DNA from: Ponticoccus litoralis
Lineage (GTDB): Bacteria; Pseudomonadota; Alphaproteobacteria; Rhodobacterales; Rhodobacteraceae
Assembly: GCF_039769985.1 (NCBI RefSeq)
Contig: NZ_JBDNCH010000002.1
Span: 1,798,001-1,862,000, forward strand
Length of the DNA stretch: 64,000 nucleotides
Direction: 5' to 3'
A program made the translations under genes and the position numbers. The notes below the pieces were generated by a model. It searched no databases and was not told the origin of the DNA. It was given only the letters and a program-made list of their open reading frames with translations. Shown here piece by piece: positions 55,995 through 64,000 of the stretch (the first letter of the stretch is position 1; each line of letters begins with the position of its first letter).

Positions 55995-56743
55995 TCACAG
56001 CCGCTCCAGCGTCTTGTCGAGCCATGCGAGGAAGCCTTTCGGCTCTTCGGCCACCGGCTCGAGCCAGGGGGCGAGCACATCGACCTCGCCCTCCCAGGTG
56101 TCGCGGGGGCGGGGGGCAGGTACTGGTTGACGGGCTTCGTGCCCATCTCGGGCATCAGCGAGATCCCGCCCCGCTCGGCCACCAGCTGGCTGACGGCGCT
56201 CTCCGGGTCGTTCAGGTCGCCGAAATGGCGGGCCTTCGCCGGGCAGGTGCGGACGCAGGCGGGCTGGCGGTCTTCCTCGGGCAGGACCTCGTTGTAGATG
56301 CGGTCGACGCAGAGGGTGCATTTCTTCATCACCTGCTCGGCGCCGTCCATCTCTCGGGCGCCATAGGGGCAGGCCCAGGCGCAGAGGCCGCAGCCGATGC
56401 AGGCGGCCTCGTTGACCAGCACGATGCCGTCTTCGGTGCGCTTGTAGCTGGCGCCGGTGGGGCAGACGGTGACGCAGGGCGCATCCTCGCAATGCAGGCA
56501 GGACTTGGGGAAATGCACCAGCTGCGGCGGGGCGTCCGGCGGCGTGACCTCGTAGCTGTGCACGCGGTTGAGGAAGGTGCCCGAGGGGGCGGCGCCATAG
56601 GGGTCCTGATCCGACAGCGGCGCGCCATAGGCCTGATCGTTCCAGCCCTTGCAGGCCACGACGCAGGCGTGACAGCCGACGCAGGTGTCGAGGTCGATGA
56701 CGAGGCCCAGCTTGACCGGGCCGGGGGGCGGCAGGGTGGTCAT
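55995..56743 (-). CDS. soeB: 4Fe-4S electron-transfer subunit (SoeB-like), frameshifted
   Basis: About 249 residues with four cysteine groups of the DmsB family: DTCVGCHACVVACKGWN, CLHCEDAPCVTVCPTG, CIGCGLCAWACPYGAREM and KKCTLCVDR...CVRTCPAKARHFGD, for four 4Fe-4S clusters. The last 38 residues are in another frame, separated by a C-run at 56111-56116. Downstream lies an odd 364-bp gap before soeC with no gene. Confidence 0.85.
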
Positions 56744-56770
56744 GGGTGCCCTCCGGGAGGCCGATCCGCC

Positions 56771-56839
56771 CGGGGCTGGCCGTGGCAGTCGGTATTTTTG
56801 CCAAGAAGAAGCATGGGTCAGGAGCCCTTTGTCCGGGGG
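56771..56839 (-). repeat. Dispersed element, copy 6, at the soeA stop
   Basis: GGTATTTTTGCCAAGAAGAA and the following GGGTCAGGAGCCCTTT recur almost unchanged at 59741-59811. It covers the soeA stop codon and the region before soeB. The strand follows the operon. Confidence 0.7.
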
Positions 56840-59620
56840 CGCGATGCCGGGGCCGGTGGGACGGGGCTGGCCTGCGGCGGAATCGCCGCCTCCGGCCCTG
56901 CGGCCTTTTCGATGCGCACGCGCAGGTCGAACCAGGCGGCTTGCCCGGTGATGGGGTCCGAGTTGGACCAGCGCAGCCCGTCGCCCTCGGGCGGCAGCAG
57001 CTCGTGGATGATGTGGTTCATGAGGAAGCCCTTGGTGACCTCGGGGGCGCCGGGGTCCAGCGCCCAGGCCCCGCCGCGCTTGCCGATGGCGTTCCATGTC
57101 CAGACCGTCTGCGGGTTCAGCGCGGCCATTTCCAGCACCGGCACGGTGATCGAGCCATGCGCCGAGGTCAGCCGCGCCCAGTCGCCGTCGGTCAGCCCGT
57201 GTTCGCGCATCAGCGCGGTCGGCACGTAGAGCGGGTTCTGTCCGTGGATCTGCCGCAGCCAGGCGTTCTGCGAGCCCCAGGGAATGGTACATGGCCATGG
57301 GCCGCTGGGTCAGGGCGTGCAGGGGAAAACCCCCGGCCATGTCGGGTTCGTACCAGAGCGGCAGCGGATCGTGGGTCTGCGCGATGCGGGCGCGCAGGTG
57401 GTCGGGCGGCTGCTCTGGCCCGTGCCCCTCGGCGGCGCGCTGGAAGCGGCGCAGCGGCTCGGCGTAGAGTTGGAAGAGGTAGGGGGCGGGCTTGTCGGTC
57501 AGGCCAAGCTCCACCGCCCAGTCCTGATAGGCGCGGTTCCAGGGCTTGAAATAGGCCGCCTCTTCCGGGACGTGGGCCTGAAAGAAGCCCCCTGCCCGAT
57601 GTAGCTGTCCAGCTGCGCCTCGTTCGGGCCGCCGCGCCCGTGTTGCAGGCCATTGGGGCCCATGCGCCAGCCCGCCAGCGGGCCTATGCCGGGGCGGCGC
57701 TCGTGGCGCATGATGTAGTCGGCGTAATCGCGGAACTCCGGGCTTCCGTCCTGTGCCGTGAAGCCGGGCAGGCCCAGCCGCGCGCCGAGATCGCAGAGCA
57801 CCGACTGGAAGCCGCGCACGTTCCGGTCCGGTTCCACCACCGGCCAGCGGATCGCATCCGCCGCCGCATCCGGTTCCGAGATCGGACGATCCAGCAGCGA
57901 GATGCAGTCGTGGCGTTCGAGGTAGGTGGTGTCCGGCAGGACGAGGTCGGCATAGGCCACCATCTCCGAGGAATAGGCATCCGAGACAATGACATGCGGG
58001 ATAACATAGGCGCCGCTGTCGTCCGTATCCGCCAGCATCGCCATGGTGCCGCGCGTGTTCATCGAGGAATTCCACGCCATGTTCGCCATGTAGAGGACCA
58101 GCGTGTCGATGCGGTAGGGATCGCCCGCGTGGGCGTTCGAGATCACCATGTGCATCAGGCCATGCGCCGACAGCGGGTTCTCCCAGGTAAAGGCCTTGTC
58201 GATCCGCGCCGGGCTGCCGTCCGGCTTGAGCGCCAGATCCTCGGGGCCCTGCGGGTAGCCCAGATGCGGGCCGTCCAGCGGCTGCCCCGGCACGGGCGCG
58301 GGCATGCGGGCGGGGGTGGGCCTCGGCGGGCTTCGGGTAGGGCGGCTTGAACCGCATCCCGCCGGGGGTCTCGACCGCGCCGATGAGGATCTGCAGCAGG
58401 TGGATCGCGCGACAGGTCTGGAAGCCGTTGGCATGGGCCGAGACGCCGCGCATGGCGTGCATGGCGACCGGGCGGCCTGTCATGGTCTGGTGCCGCTCGC
58501 CGCGGAAGTCCGTCCACGGGCGCTCCAGCACCACCGGCGCGTCAAAGGCGGCGCGGGCGATTTCCGCCGCCAGCGCGCGGATGCGGGCGGCGGGCAGGCC
58601 GCAGCGCCCGGCCACCGCCTCGGGCGTGTAGGCGTCCGACAGGTAGCGTTCCGCGATGCGGTGCATCACGCTGACGTGGGTTTGCCCGGCGCGGCGCAGG
58701 GTGCCGGTGAGGTCCGGGCGCACCCCGGGCGCGTCCCATGCGGCGGGCTTGCCCGTGCGGCGGTCGATCACCAGCGGGCGGCCCGCGTCGTCGCGCAGGA
58801 AGAGGCCGAAGTCCGGCGATTTCGGGTCCGAGACCAGCAGCACCGGCGCATTGGTGAAGCGCGACAGGTAATCCGTGTCGATCCGCCCCGCTTTCAACAG
58901 GCAGTGGACCAGCGACAGCACCAGCAGCCCGTCGGTGCCCGGCGTGATGCCCACCCAGTCGTCGGCAATGGCGTTGTAGCCGGTGCGCACGGGGTTTATC
59001 CCGATGACCTTGGCGCCGCGTTCCTTCAGCCGCGCCAGCCCCAGCTTGATCGGGTTCGAATCGTGGTCCTCTGCCACGCCGAACAGCAGGAAGAGGCGTG
59101 CGTGGTCCCAGTCCGGGGTGCCGAACTCCCAGAAGGCGCCGCCCATGGTGTAGATCCCCGCCGCCGCCATGTTGACCGAGCAGAAGCCGCCATGCGCCGC
59201 GTAGTTGGGGGTGCCGAACTGCTGCGCCCACCAGCCGGTGAAGCTTTGGCTCTGGTCGCGCCCGGTGAAGAAGGCGAGTTTCTCCGGCGCCGTCTCGCGC
59301 AGGGGCGCCAGCCAGCCGCGCGCCGTCTCCAGCGCGTCTTCCCGGGAGATTTCCTCGAACTGGCCGGATCCGCGCGGGCCTGTGCGCCGCAGCGGCGCCC
59401 GCAGTCGCGCCGGGGAGAGGTGCTGCATCAGCCCGGCGCTGCCCTTGGCGCAGAGCACGCCGCGGTTCACCGGGTGGTCGCGGTTGCCCTCGATATAGGT
59501 CACGCGCCCGTCCTTCAGGTGGACGTCGATGCCGCAGCGGCAGGCACACATGTAGCAGGTGGTCTTGCGGACCGTGTCGGAGACCGCCGGGGTCAGGTCG
59601 ATCTCTGCCTCGTCTTTCAT
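56818..59620 (-). CDS. soeA: Molybdopterin oxidoreductase, SoeA-like sulfite dehydrogenase large subunit (frameshifted three times)
   Basis: About 934 residues. The N-terminal CYMCACRCGIDV...GVLCAKG binds a 4Fe-4S cluster; bis-MGD-binding segments follow (GRDQSQSFTGWWAQQFGTPN, NPVRTGYNAIADDWVGITPG, PDTTYLERHDC). No Tat signal is present, so the enzyme is cytoplasmic, as SoeA of Allochromatium and Ruegeria. It would oxidise sulfite to sulfate, as needed after taurine or isethionate breakdown. The soeA-B-C order supports this over DMSO reductase. Breaks fall near 58312, at the C-run 57588-57592, and near 57281; each repairs with one base. Confidence 0.82.
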
Positions 59621-59740
59621 CGGCGCACTCCCATGCGGGAAACCCTAGCGATTGTCGGGATTTGGGCAAGGGCGGGCTTGGTCGCTGCCGCTGCGGCTGG
59701 CGACATGGCGCCGGAGCACAGGGGCGGCGGGCCGAGCCGC

Positions 59741-59811
59741 CCGGGGCTGACCCCGGCGATTGGTATTTTTGCCAAGAAGAAGCAGGGGTCAGGAGCCCTT
59801 TTGCCGGGGGT
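59741..59811 (-). repeat. Dispersed element, copy 7, upstream of soeA
   Basis: GGGGCTGACCCC followed by GGTATTTTTGCCAAGAAGAA and GGGTCAGGAGCCCTTTT, nearly the same as copy 6. The two copies bracket soeA. The other parts of 59621-60135 show no gene. Confidence 0.7.
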
Positions 59812-60135
59812 GTGCTTGTGGCGCCGGTGCCCCGGGGCGAAGGCCCGGCGAGCGTGGATGCCCGGTTGCGGGGGGCGATGCGCCTCAGCCCTCCGGCGTG
59901 CGTCGATCCCGGCCACCGAGGGGGGCAGGGCTTCGCGGGGAAGGGGCTGTTCCGGCGCCGGGTGGGTTGTGGGCGCGATCAGCCTGACCGTCCGGGCCCG
60001 CGGGGCGGCGATGGTGGCCTTGCGGCGGTCGCGGTGGCTGTTTTCGCCCCTCTCCTCGGCTGCGTCCGACAGGCCCGTTGGTAGGCCCGTCGGCAGGCCG
60101 CGCGCCCCGGTCGAGCCATGCGGGGGGCAGGCGTT

Positions 60136-60830
60136 TCAGCGTGACCCGGCTTCCTCGTAGGTGATCCCCAGCGCCGTCGCCGCCAGCACGGTCGAGAACA
60201 GCGCCATCGCCGCGCCCAGCAGGCGCTGGGCGGCAAGCCGCAGTCCGCTGGCCTCGCCCAGCGTTCCCTCGATCACGAGGAAGAGGAAGAGCGTGACGGC
60301 GGTGAAGAGGAAGGGCCCGTAGGCCAGCCGCCCCAGCGTGTGCCCGAAGCGCGGGGCGCCGCGCCGCCAGGCCGCGCGCAGCGTGCTGTCGCCGCCCACG
60401 GCGCAGGCGGGCAGCACCGTGCCGATATGGGCCAGCAGGACGCCGTGGATCGCGATGCCCAGCAGGATGCCGCCGACCACCGTGGCACGCTGAAGCCGTT
60501 CCGGCACCTCCGCCGTGACGGCGATGCCCCAGCCCAGACCGTAGATCAGCGCCACCAGAGCCCCGATAAAGAGCGCCGCCCGCAGCAGGAACCCGGCGAC
60601 CGGCAGGCGCGTGCCGTCGGCGCCGCGTCCCGCAAGGGCCTGCTTCAGCAAGGCGCGCTCTTTCAGAAGGCCGGCCCGGTGGGCGAACAGGGCGGCCAGC
60701 GCATAGAGCACGAAGGCCGCCGCCGCGCGCGGCCCCGCGGGCCGATGTACTCCGCAGCCGTGGCCAGAAGCGTCAGAAGCGCAAGGACCGGAAAGGCGCG
60801 TGTGATGGTGACTAGGCTGCTGCGGTACAC
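60136..60830 (-). CDS. Multi-span membrane protein, unknown (frameshifted near the N-terminus)
   Basis: GTG start (VYRSSLVTITRAFPVLALLT), then a break near 60730, then about 190 residues with five or six hydrophobic segments, ending ALGITYEEAGSR. No recognised motif. It lies between the proline-rich protein gene and soeA. Confidence 0.6.
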
Positions 60831-60845
60831 TCGGGGGGCCTGCGG

Positions 60846-61208
60846 TCAAGGTCGGAACAGAGGCAGGGAGGTCTTGGCGGCGCATGCCCTCTTGGTGAGG
60901 ATGCCCGCCGCGCGCAGCGCCCCGGGCTTGACCGGCATCGAATGGCTCTGATCGGAGCGCAGGTCCGGCCCGCCGTTGGGCGCGGGCTGCGGCGGCGGGA
61001 CCATCGATGCCGGTTTAGGCATGGGTGCTGACATGGGCGCGGGCTGAGGGGCCGGGTCAAGGCGGGTGGACAGCCGCGCGGCGCCCGCGCCCGAAACCGT
61101 GCGCATCCGCTCCGCCGGGGCGGGGACGAACCGGCTGGTGACGATCCAGCCTGCGCCGCCGGATTGCCGCCCCTGCGCCCTGTGGTCGGTCAGCGGAGAG
61201 TGGGACAT
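60846..61208 (-). CDS. Proline/alanine/methionine-rich small protein, unknown
   Basis: The 120-residue protein starts MSHSPLTDHRAQGRQSGGAG after a clear AGGAG ribosome site. A central segment of Pro-Ala-Met repeats (APMSAPMPKPASMVPPPQ, residues about 60-80) is likely disordered. The C-terminus is basic. No signal peptide. Function unknown. Confidence 0.6.
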   Translation of the reverse strand: MSHSPLTDHRAQGRQSGGAGWIVTSRFVPAPAERMRTVSGAGAARLSTRLDPAPQPAPMSAPMPKPASMVPPPQPAPNGGPDLRSDQSHSMPVKPGALRAAGILTKRACAAKTSLPLFRP

Positions 61209-61258
61209 CTGTGTGCTCCTGCCGGGATCTGCCCCGCAGAGGTAGCACGCGACCCCGG

Positions 61259-62440
61259 TCACGCCAGCGCGCGCCCCTGTTTCTGCGCGACGGCCCTGCG
61301 CAGCAAGGCCGCGGTGCCCATCCCCAGGCATCCCAGTTCAGACGAACCTCGTATTCCCGCCGGGCCGAGGCACAGAGCGCCGCATAGGCGGGGGCGTCGT
61401 CCAGATAGCGCCGGATCAGCGCGGCAAAATCCCCGGGTGTCGCGCCGGGGGGCAGGGCGTGGCCGTTGACGCCGTCCCGGACCGGCACGCCCCCGACCCG
61501 CAGGCACAGCGCGGGCAGCCCCATGGCCGAGGCCTCGCAGAAGGCGAAGCCGTAGGATTCGTAAGACGGCTGGACGAGGAAATGCGCCGCCGCAATCGCC
61601 GCCTCGAAGCGGTGCAATTCCTCCGGCACGGCCTTGTTCAACTGCGGGTGGACGGTGACATGCTCTGACCGGTGAGCCTCTGGCGGCGTGCAGCCGATCA
61701 CCGTCAGGCGGGCATCGATGCCGCTGTCGCGCAGCGCGGTCATGCAGTCGAAGGCCGGGGGCCGCCCTTGGCACACCAGTCGCGCCCGATCACCAGCAGG
61801 TGCAGCGGTACGGTCGGGGGCCAAGGCGCGCGGGGCTGGGGCTGGCTGCGGCGCGATATTGGCGCCCTAGCGGCAGCACATGCGCGCGCGCCGGATCGGT
61901 GCCGTAGCGCGCCGTCACCGCCTGGCTCAGCCAGTCGGAGGGCCAGAGCAGCAGATCCGCGCGATGCAGGGCGGCGCGCTCGCGCCGTTCCACCCAGCCG
62001 TCCAATGCCGCGCCGATGCCGCCCGGGCGGTCGAACTGCTGGCCGATCTCGGACTGTCGATAGACGGACTGCACCGCATCCGAGGTGAAGGCGCTGACCA
62101 CGTCCCCGGGGATCGGAACGCCCGAGAAGGCGGGCAGCGAATAGGCACCGAAGACCACGTCGAAGCGCCCCCCGCGCAGGGCCCGCCCCGCCGCCCTGCC
62201 GATCACGTGGCGCAGCGCGAAATGCGCGCGCCAGCGCAGGCGGATCGTCCAGTGCTCGGGCAGGCCTTCGATTGCGCGCCGCAGCGGCTCTGCCGCGCCC
62301 CAGTGCTGCGGCAGGATCGTGACATCGCCCGCATGGCGTTGCAGCGCCTCGAAGATCCGCGCGTTGCCCCCGGAATAGAGGTTCCGGTCAAGCGGCGACA
62401 GATCGCACAGGTAGGCGATGCGCAGCCTGTCCTTTGTCAT
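61259..62440 (-). CDS. Glycosyltransferase family 4 protein (frameshifted)
   Basis: About 390 residues. The N-terminal Rossmann half (RIAYLCDLSPLDRNLYSGGN, VVFGAYSLPAFSGVPIP, LWPSDWLSQAV) is one frame. Pieces of the C-terminal half (LHLLVIGRDWCAKGG, then QPSYESYGFAFCEASAMGLP, the GT4 E-x7-E motif) lie in others. Breaks fall near 61860, 61815, 61763 and 61325. It would add a sugar to a surface polysaccharide or lipid. Divergent from the following gene. Confidence 0.75.
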
Positions 62441-62652
62441 GGTCGTCAGCCCCCGGCGTTCCCCTTGTTCCCTGATTATCCTGAAAATGCGGTGATTCCA
62501 TGACCCCGGGCGGGATATCGTTTCCAGTATGGCGGCAATCCCGCAGTTGTGTCACGCACCCCGCTTTCACCGCATTGCAGCCGCGACTTTGCCCCGTGAT
62601 CCCGGTACAAGGGCGGGGAACGGCCCGATGCGGCCACAATCTGACGGGACCG

Positions 62653-64000
62653 ATGCCCAACCCGATCGCCTATCTCGCGCTGGCCCTCTGGCCGCTGATC
62701 GCGGGCGTGATGTTCACGCGCCTGCCGCGCGACCGTGCGGTGATCTGGTCGCTGATGCTGGGCTATCTCTTCCTGCCGGAACCGCCTGCGGTCTTCGACT
62801 TGCCGATGTTCCCGCCCTTCACGAAACACAACCTGCCCGCGCTTGCCGCCTTTGCCCTGATCCTGTGGAAGGACGGCAACAGGGTCCCGCTGCTGCCGCA
62901 AAGCGCCGTCGGCAAGGCGCTGGTCTTCACCTTCATATTCTCGCCGGTGCTGACCGTCGCCACCAATGCAGAGCCGGTCTTCTACGGCCAGATCGGCCTG
63001 CCCGGGCTGGGGCTGAAGGACATGGTCGCGCTCCCGCTGGAACAGATGATGAGGATCCTGCCCTTCCTGCTGGCCCGCCAGCACCTTGCCAGCAGCGGCG
63101 CGCAGCGCGAGCTTCTGCGCGCGCTGATGGTCGGGGGGCTTGTCTACTCGCTGTTCATGCTGATCGAGATCCGCCTCTCGCCGCAGCTGAACCTCTGGGT
63201 CTACGGCTACTACCAGCACTTCTTCGGCCAATCGATGCGGGCTGGCGGCTTTCGCCCGGTGGTCTTTCTGTACCACGGCCTCTGGGTGGCCTTCTTCTGC
63301 ATGACGGCGGTCGTCTCGGCCTGGTCGCTCTGGCGCTGGTCGGAAGCGGGAAGCGGGCGGCTGAAGTACCTCTTCGCCGCGCTCTACCTGTCGGCGGTGC
63401 TGGTGCTGTCCAAGTCTCTGGGCGCGCTGATCTTCGCCGTCCTGCTGGTGCCCATGGTGATCGTCCTGCCGACGCGGATGCAGATCCGCGTGGCGGTGGT
63501 GCTGGGCTCCATCGCGCTGGCCTATCCTATCCTCAAGGGCGCCGATCTGGTGCCGCAGCAATGGCTGCTGAGCCAGGCCGCCGCCATCGACCCGGACCGC
63601 GCGGCCTCGCTCGACTTCCGCTTCAGCAATGAGAACACGCTCTTGGACCGCGCCTATGAAAAGCCGATCTTCGGCTGGGGCAGCTGGGGGCGGAACCACA
63701 TCCTCGACCCGGTCTTCGGCACAATCCTGACGGTGACGGACGGGCGCTGGATCATCGTCATCGGCGTCTACGGCTGGGTCGGCTTCCTCGCGGAATTCGG
63801 ATTACTGCTGCTGCCGCTCCTGCTGATCGGGCGCGAGGCGGCGGCGCGCGCGGGCCAGGTCTCGCAGTTCATCGCGCCGCTCTCCCTGCTGCTGGCGATC
63901 AACATGCTGGACCTCCTGCCAAACGCGACCATCACGCCGCTGACGCTGCTGGTGGCCGGCGCCCTGACCGGCTACGCCGAGAGGCTGCGGTCCGAACGCC
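62653..64000 (+). CDS. Polytopic membrane protein, possible polysaccharide polymerase/O-antigen ligase-like, cut by the window end
   Basis: Open from ATG 62653 to the last base, 449 codons without a stop. About ten hydrophobic helices (for example residues 1-40, 50-75, 85-105, 160-180, 210-235) and a periplasmic loop with FRFSNENTLLDRAYEKPIFGWGSWGRN near residue 325, a pattern seen in Wzy/WaaL-type proteins. The neighbouring GT4 gene supports a surface-polysaccharide locus. The specific role is inferred. Confidence 0.6.
   Translation, partial: MPNPIAYLALALWPLIAGVMFTRLPRDRAVIWSLMLGYLFLPEPPAVFDLPMFPPFTKHNLPALAAFALILWKDGNRVPLLPQSAVGKALVFTFIFSPVLTVATNAEPVFYGQIGLPGLGLKDMVALPLEQMMRILPFLLARQHLASSGAQRELLRALMVGGLVYSLFMLIEIRLSPQLNLWVYGYYQHFFGQSMRAGGFRPVVFLYHGLWVAFFCMTAVVSAWSLWRWSEAGSGRLKYLFAALYLSAVLVLSKSLGALIFAVLLVPMVIVLPTRMQIRVAVVLGSIALAYPILKGADLVPQQWLLSQAAAIDPDRAASLDFRFSNENTLLDRAYEKPIFGWGSWGRNHILDPVFGTILTVTDGRWIIVIGVYGWVGFLAEFGLLLLPLLLIGREAAARAGQVSQFIAPLSLLLAINMLDLLPNATITPLTLLVAGALTGYAERLRSER

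Noticed and set aside
54749..59620. One 1,623-codon frame spanning the soe genes
   Set aside because: It joins pieces of soeA, soeB and soeC through frameshifts; motif content shows three separate proteins.
1..64000. CRISPR array, prophage, insertion sequence or integron
   Set aside because: I saw no direct-repeat array with regular spacers, no integrase or transposase motif and no attachment-site pair; the repeats present are short intergenic elements.

Overview
The window looks like chromosome from a high-GC alphaproteobacterium of the Rhodobacteraceae (Roseobacter group). The grounds are the gene families present (IalB-type secreted protein, DUF1523 protein, GgpS-type osmolyte synthase, leuCD...leuB order, SoeABC-like sulfite oxidoreductase), a GAAC-N7-GAAC SOS box of the kind described for Rhodobacter, and many copies of a GC-rich intergenic element of a type common in this family. 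I see no integrase, transposase, plasmid gene, rRNA operon or CRISPR array.

Layout. 0-10 kb: NYN-domain protein, small secreted protein, a K+ channel/GNAT pair, a large MscS channel, a solitary SOS-type imuB, serB, an asparaginase and an IalB-like protein. 10-19 kb: rlmN; a minus-strand sugar operon (xylB, a short sulfotransferase-like gene, dgoK, dgoA, a GntR-type regulator with a palindromic operator); then a plus-strand glucosylglycerol operon (38-codon leader ORF, HAD phosphatase, ggpS). 18.6-28 kb: histidine phosphatase, tRNA-Pro(CGG), EamA exporter, leuB, an exonuclease-like protein, a membrane protein, leuD, leuC and a thiolase. 28-37 kb: envelope operon of a 1,810-residue alpha-2-macroglobulin, a glycolipid-binding protein and PBP1C. 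36.8-48.5 kb: hybrid histidine kinase, yaaA, recQ, yggT, a thioesterase, MFS permease, mepA, phytase-like protein, a queuosine-precursor transporter, a mini-ORF/terminator unit and arfB. 48.5-64 kb: creatinase, gabD, arylformamidase-like hydrolase, small membrane proteins, soeABC, and an edge of what may be a surface-polysaccharide locus (glycosyltransferase and a polytopic membrane protein cut by the window end).

Two intergenic repeat families run through the window. One is a paired-palindrome element whose two arms vary in sequence but stay self-complementary (four loci, one of them inside the 5' end of pbpC). The other is a GC-rich element built on a GGGGGC-TCT-GCCCCC hairpin and an A/T-richer tail (seven copies). 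The most distinctive single locus is just before arfB: 14 nt exactly complementary to the 3' end of 16S rRNA, an 18-codon ORF, two hairpins and an intrinsic terminator that ends about 30 nt before the arfB start.

Quality caution. About two dozen reading frames are broken by single-base indels, many in G or C runs, and they hit otherwise well-conserved housekeeping genes. Other long genes, such as the 5.4-kb macroglobulin gene, are intact. I read most of these as sequencing or assembly errors and annotate the genes across them, marking each break.
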